Source: Leptodontidium sp. MPI-SDFR-AT-0119 (lineage: Eukaryota > Ascomycota > Leotiomycetes > Helotiales > Leptodontidiaceae). Taken from it: 64,000 nt of DNA. Location of the stretch: assembly GCA_020726505.1 (NCBI GenBank), contig JAHLEZ010000007.1, forward strand, positions 2,480,001-2,544,000. The letters run 5' to 3'. Each line of letters begins with the position of its first letter. The stretch's first letter is position 1. A program made the translations under genes and the position numbers. Below, piece by piece: positions 59,322-64,000 of the stretch. The notes below the pieces were generated by a model that saw only the letters and a list, made by a program, of their open reading frames with translations, was not told where the DNA came from and searched no databases.

Positions 59322-60084
59322 CGTGGACTAGGAGGAGAATAGCTTTAAAGATAAGTTGGGAAGGATGGAAATGAGGTATTGTGAATGTGCAGAAATTTCA
59401 ACAGAGACGAGGGAGACGGTCATGATTACTTGTAGCCATGGAGCATACTGCTCATGTAAATGGTACAGACGGACGGATATTGAGCTTGTGCCGGATTGAG
59501 TGGACTGGGGCGCCCGCAACTGGAGTGTGTAGACGAGATAGGCATCGTGGCTTTCGTCATCAGTCTCCATGAACAATGGTCAACGACAAAGGGGGTTACA
59601 AATCATGGCGAAAGTGCATATACTATGCAGACAGTTAGAAGACGTGTACTATCCGATCGGCTGCTGCCAGGGTTGACTTTCCCACGTGATCGTGCTGAAG
59701 CCACTGAAGCCGGCCTGGAGTAGCAGCCTGTGGCGCTTGGGCCACAGCCCGAAGCGAAAAGTCAACCTTGACAGCAGCCGATCGGATAGTCTATACGCAA
59801 AATCACCATTTCAGGCTTAGCGCAATTCGACGACGATCGACCGAGAGTGGGGTGACCGTTTAAATGCTAAACTCTATCTGGAATTTAGCGGCATCAGCAG
59901 AACCACATATGCCTAAGAACCTAGTCATTATCAAGAGCTCTAATTAAGTACTAGACATCTTGTGTCTTCCTATATGTATGCTCATGACCACATTACCGTT
60001 CTTGCCTATTTTGGGTGTTTTGCGTAATGTGATAATTCGTCCGGGCAGCTGGGTAGCCAGGTAATCACGACCTCGAAATCAAGA
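59322..60084. promoter_or_regulatory. Divergent promoter of NmrA-like gene and Zn2Cys6 regulator
   Basis: 763 bp between two divergent starts. It contains a 33-bp imperfect inverted repeat with an E-box-like CACGTG just inside the left arm. Confidence 0.5.
59648..59790. repeat. Inverted repeat, 33-bp arms
   Basis: Left arm 59648-59680 (ACTATCCGATCGGCTGCTGC...) is complementary to 59758-59790 at 31 of 33 positions; both mismatches are transitions (C/T, G/A). The 77-base loop carries a smaller GGGCCACAGCCC-like palindrome. It could be a MITE-like insertion or paired operator sites. Confidence 0.8.
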
Positions 60085-61365
60085 ATGACTGGCCCAATTC
60101 AGCCTCAGGTTGCCAATAGACCATCAAGAAGACGGCATCAAAAGGCCCGAACAGGGTGCGGTATCTGTAAGAGAAGACATATCAAGGTACTGCTCACGTT
60201 CACTACCCTTACCTGTCACGAATACTAATTGACTCCAACTTGGCAGTGCGACGAGGCAAAACCAGAATGTCAGAACTGCCTGACTTTCAAGGTCAGATGC
60301 GAGTACTCGGACGTACATCTAAGCAGGAGAATAGATCAACTGTCAATCATTGTCAGTAATGGTCCAGGACCGCAACGTGGTCGTGGGCGTCCAAGGTTGA
60401 CCTGGCCTGAAAGAACCCAGGGGAGAGTCGAGCCAAGCCTTGCTATCAAGAATCCAGCAAACGAGCACACCTTGTCGTTGATGACCGTCAAAGCATACAA
60501 TCTTTTGCTTGAATATCTTCAATGGCCAGGCCATACGGATGCCGTGATTTCCTACATGGAGATCAAAGAGAAGCACCCAAGTCCCATCTTCAACTTCTCC
60601 GGCGCGTGTATCGCTGACCTGGTGCGGTCTTTGGTTGCGTCACATCTCGCCCATATCCAGCCGCAACACCAAAATCATTTTCGCATAATGGCAGAGAGTT
60701 TTTCCTCTGCTGGTCTGCGCGCACTCGCATCACTGTTGGCTTCTGTGGACGCAAATAGCAGTCATACAGTCTTCGTCGCAGCGGTACTTGTCTGTATCAC
60801 TACATTAGCCCAAGGTCCGCGGGCAGGGGAATATCTCTTATTCAGTGATGTTGCAGTGGCTGAATGGTTTCCCTTGCTGCAGGGTCTAAAATCTGTTCTC
60901 ACCACCTTTAGCATCAGTGCTATCTTTTCGGGACCGTTACGATTGTTCTCGTGTCACACAGCGCGAGCTAGTAGAACAACGGCAGATATCCTACACCTTC
61001 CACGTTTAGAGTGGATTGATCCGTTCAACCAGTTAAAGGATTTCGTTGCGCAGTCTTCCGGCATTGAAATGGAGAGCAATGTCGAAGCAGTCCTGAGCCT
61101 TGGCCAATGCTATGAGGCCATCTGGGGAGGAGCAGATCTGGCATATCAAGGCGACGCAGTGAATGGGCTGGCGTTTATGTGGACCTATCGTCTAAAGGAT
61201 GATTTTGTTCATCGTCTGCAGCGGAAAGATCCCATAACGCTAGTAATCTTTGCTCATTTTGCGGTGCTGCTCACGAGCCTTGAATATGTTTGGTTTATCA
61301 AAGGTTGGCCGGAGCATATTCTTTCAGGGATTGCTGAAAATATCGATCATACCTACCTTGCATAG
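60085..61365 (+). CDS. Zn2Cys6 transcription factor, Upc2/Ecm22-like layout
   Basis: Two exons (60085-60186 and 60247-61365) join in frame to 406 aa; the intron splits the zinc cluster. The cluster GCGICKRRHIKCDEAKPECQ continues with QNC and VRC, giving CX2CX6CX6CX2CX6C (Cys 25-52). The C-terminal half is helical and ends in DPITLVIFAHFAVLLTSLEY and WFIKGWPEHILSGI, as in the Upc2/sterol-regulatory-like fungal family. Members bind DNA in the nucleus; some sense lipids through this C-terminal region. The gene is divergent from the NmrA-like gene and may regulate nearby oxidative genes. Confidence 0.9.
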
Positions 61366-62521
61366 TTGCAATGGCCACTCGGAGTAGTGGGTAAATGTAC
61401 AGAGTATGGGAAGAACTAAGCAAGTAATTCGAATGGATGAATGACATATCACCATAATGAGCAGTTTGCTTGCTATGTCATATCGAAACGACTATAATGA
61501 GGAATTGGGATATAATTGACAAAAGCACTGTATCTCACCATGGTCAAGTGCTCCTCTCTTCAGCATCATGTGTGTCCGGTAATGTTCGTAGTGTAGGAGG
61601 TTGGCATTCCATCAAATTCCACTGTTCTCCTGCGCCGGGAGGTGACCATTCTTGCTGAATAGTAATGGTTGCTGTGATCAATCCAAACATGCTGACGTTC
61701 GGACACGGCAATGTTTACTTTGGCACGTCCATGACCGATGATTCTTGCAGTCATAATTCAGGGTCATTCCTATCTTTCGCGTCTCAATCCGCAGCCCGAA
61801 GGCTGTGCTACGACTGAGATGTGCCATAATGGATCAGAGAGATGTCGAAATCTCAGCTTCTAAGGGTTGCGCGCCTTTCGACCAATTCTCTTGCATCTTG
61901 ATTGTCATTCAAGACACCATCGTAAAGCCAAAGCATAGCCAAACCAGGGCATCCAATTTTGACTTGGCCAATCAAGGCCACAGGCGCATTGGTTCAGTTT
62001 TGGCACAGAGCAACTTCTATTTTGGTGAGAATTTTAAAGGCTGATTACTGATCATGCCCGAAGTGTTGGGCCTGATAACATAATCGGGATAGAGTTTATT
62101 TGTTATGAAAATGTGAGACAGTTTAACGTATGCTCTAAAAAAACTCTAATTCAGGCTCGTACCACTGTAACAGTCGCAATGAGGAGATCATGGCTTGGTG
62201 GAGTTGTCGTGGCAGGGCACAGTGTAAGTATTAGTCACGAGACCCAAAGCAGTCAAGTGCTGAAGTTCATTATGCAGCCTCGAAATGCCAGCCCGAGTTA
62301 GAACAGCGCAGCGATATTTATCCAAATTTGTTGGACGCCATTCAGCCCGATCGCATAACGGCAGAACAATTGCACCGCAACGACCGTAATTTGAGAGGAA
62401 CACACTTGACAAGCTCTACTGGAGGTGCATGAGGTTTGTCACCGCCTAATTCTGCCATGTAGCTGTACATCAAAAGCGGTACAAGCTTTGGGTCATGCAC
62501 TTCCGAACGTGGTGCTGGGGA
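61366..62521. other. No supported gene
   Basis: 3' region of the Zn2Cys6 gene and about 1 kb without a recognisable domain on either strand. Confidence 0.3.
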
Positions 62522-62575
62522 TTTGTCTCACCGCCTTGGGGCAGAACGTTCTGCCTCCTATGGCGGTGAGACAAA
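62522..62575. repeat. Nested palindrome: 14-bp stem around a 16-bp perfect palindrome
   Basis: TTTGTCTCACCGCC (62522-62535) pairs with GGCGGTGAGACAAA (62562-62575). Between them lies the perfect palindrome GGCAGAACGTTCTGCC (62540-62555). Confidence 0.85.
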
Positions 62576-62714
62576 CTTTACCCCCTACACCTCCGTAAAT
62601 TCCTAGGTGGACTGTATCAAGTTGTAACCAACTGCCCTTGATTTTTACCGTGCCAGAAGGCAACAAAGGCTTGAAGGAACGACCACAGCTATCTTCTCGT
62701 AAGAGAGCACGACT

Positions 62715-62795
62715 AGAAAATGTTGAACGCGCCAGGATCGAACCAAGGACACGAGTGCTGTATCAAAGCATCTCTCCTCCCCAGCTAGCAACACT
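62715..62795 (-). other. tRNA-like remnant (possible SINE head)
   Basis: On the minus strand there is a B-box match (GGTTCGATCC) preceded by a candidate anticodon stem-loop TGCT-TTGATAC-AGCA and an A-box-like TAGCTGGGGAGG. Acceptor and T stems do not pair properly, so it is not an intact tRNA. Either a tRNA pseudogene or chance. Confidence 0.25.
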
Positions 62796-62860
62796 CCCAG
62801 GAATGAGGCATGTCATCTGTCACCCTTCTCGTGCTATTCTGTTCAGCAAACTGAAGCGGG

Positions 62861-62981
62861 GCATGCGCCACTATCTGGTAGTACAGGCGACATTGGTGAG
62901 CGGTTCAGTTGTTCACTAATCAGCCAGCTTCTTGAAGCGGGGGTAACGCGAGGCAGCATGCGCCGCTATCTAGTAGTACAG
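62861..62981. repeat. Degenerate direct repeat, 95-bp period
   Basis: GCATGCGCCACTATCTGGTA plus GTACAG at 62861-62886 recurs at 62956-62981 with two transitions. Surrounding sequence is more loosely repeated (GAAGCGGG twice). Confidence 0.6.
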
Positions 62982-63239
62982 CCCGTCCGCCACTATCGTG
63001 CTCCATCGCTAGAGACGAAAACGGCAACATCAATCTTTCCGTTGGCGTTGTGCACACAAAGCTTAACTCTTGTGATGATCAGTCTCAACGATCTATCTAG
63101 GCGAAGGCATAGTGGTAATAGGTATATATACAGAGATCTCCGGGGCAATGCGATCCTTCTACCAGCCAGCACACTCTACAGCAGCATCTAAACACAACTA
63201 CCTTATTTCAGACAACGAACCAACGCCAAAACGATCATC

Positions 63240-64000
63240 ATGATGACCCCACAAACATCAGAGACCAAGTTTACAACCGTTGATGGCGTGAAGATTGCCT
63301 ACCGGCGGTATGGAAAGGCAAACAGCTTTCCATTGCTCTACCTCAACCATCTCCGAGGCTCGATGGATACTCTCGACCCTCTCCTTTTCGGCGCCATTGC
63401 GAAGAATAGAGAAGTCATCGTCTTTGACAGCTTCGGTATCGGCCACAGCGAGGGCACAGTTCCTGACTCTGTCAAGACCATGGCTGCCATCGCTGCCAAA
63501 TTCCTAACAGCCATCAATGTCAGCGTAACTGATGTCATTGGTTTCTCCATGGGAGGCGCTGTCGCCCAAACTTTGGCCTGGGAATATCCCAAGATGGTAC
63601 ACAAGTTGATTCTGGCTGGGACACAATCTGGGATTGGCGAGGCAGTGGTTTTGCCACCACGGGAGGTACTCGAAAGCGCCGGTGCAAACAATGATCAGCC
63701 ACCAACCAAAGAGGACATGTTGTATCTGTTTTTCTACCCATCAGAGTCCAGTCGGGCGCTTGGGGAAAAGTGGTGGGAGAGGATTCACGAGCGAAAGGTT
63801 GAAGGAGAAGACCGGAAGGCCTATCTCGTTGGGCAGGGGGCACAATCACAGCTCGCTGCTATTTTCTCATTCACTATGGACACTGCCAATTTCGAGCGGC
63901 TCAACGATATCAAGGCCCCAACTTTGGTCACAAATGGTCATAGTGACATAATGTCACCCACCCCAAATAGTTTTGTGCTGCAGCAGAAGATCCCGAACGC
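63240..64000 (+). CDS. Alpha/beta hydrolase, 3' end beyond the window
   Basis: From the ATG at 63240 (a second ATG follows at once) the frame stays open to the window end, 253 codons, no intron. The fold is that of an alpha/beta hydrolase: TTVDGVKIAYRRYGK, oxyanion region LLYLNHLRGSMD, VIVFDSFGIGHSEG, nucleophile elbow GFSMGGAVAQTL, and the acid strand APTLVTNGHSDIM; the catalytic His should lie just past the edge. Relatives include 3-oxoadipate enol-lactonase-like and haloperoxidase-like esterases. As a cytosolic lactone or ester hydrolase it would fit downstream of a BVMO. Confidence 0.85.
   Translation, partial: MMTPQTSETKFTTVDGVKIAYRRYGKANSFPLLYLNHLRGSMDTLDPLLFGAIAKNREVIVFDSFGIGHSEGTVPDSVKTMAAIAAKFLTAINVSVTDVIGFSMGGAVAQTLAWEYPKMVHKLILAGTQSGIGEAVVLPPREVLESAGANNDQPPTKEDMLYLFFYPSESSRALGEKWWERIHERKVEGEDRKAYLVGQGAQSQLAAIFSFTMDTANFERLNDIKAPTLVTNGHSDIMSPTPNSFVLQQKIPN

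Noticed and set aside
62188..62412. Minus-strand frame of 74 codons
   Set aside because: No recognisable domain and no gene structure around it.

Overview
The window reads as nuclear DNA of a filamentous ascomycete (Pezizomycotina). Most genes are split by short introns of about 45-90 nt with GT..AG borders and CTAAC-type branch points. There are Zn2Cys6 regulators, a velvet protein, a NACHT-ankyrin NLR-like gene, and transposon relics whose reading frames are broken almost only by TAA/TAG in AT-rich DNA, as repeat-induced point mutation (RIP) would leave them. A class such as Leotiomycetes is plausible but cannot be fixed from sequence alone.

Layout. 0-1 kb: eroded 3' part of a DUF3435 protein (the family that contains Starship 'captain' recombinases). 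1.5-10.5 kb: conserved housekeeping block with an F-BAR/RhoGAP protein (Rgd1 type), a sodium:solute symporter, a mitochondrial Mba1/mL45-type ribosome receptor and translation factor eIF1. 10.5-15 kb: mostly gene-free, with a velvet gene broken by two single-base shifts. 15.1-21.3 kb: one very long mosaic gene (about 2036 aa) joining zinc fingers, a fungal NLR-type N-terminal region, the C-terminal part of a GMC/cholesterol oxidase, an AAA+ ATPase, a retropepsin-like domain, an alpha/beta-hydrolase domain and a DUF6590-like tail. 21.3-29 kb: repeat-rich, with a hAT relic, a RIP-eroded ORF, a truncated amine oxidase and a frameshifted F-box-like gene. 29.3-33.9 kb: NACHT-ankyrin NLR-like gene. 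34.4-35.7 kb: rearranged copia fragments.

36.5-64 kb: a run of secreted and oxidative enzymes with two regulators: carboxylesterase, Baeyer-Villiger monooxygenase (BVMO), C2H2+Zn2Cys6 factor, complete but RIP-damaged Fot1/pogo element, FAD oxidoreductase, broken second BVMO, zinc alcohol dehydrogenase, epoxide hydrolase, NmrA-like reductase, Upc2-like Zn2Cys6 factor and an alpha/beta hydrolase cut by the window edge. Together these could open epoxides, oxidise alcohols to ketones, insert oxygen to make esters or lactones, and hydrolyse them. That is a plausible catabolic or biosynthetic cluster for a cyclic or terpenoid compound, but the pathway is inference.

The strongest candidates for something undescribed are the mosaic AAA+/retropepsin/hydrolase gene at 15-21 kb and the BVMO-centred enzyme cluster on the right.
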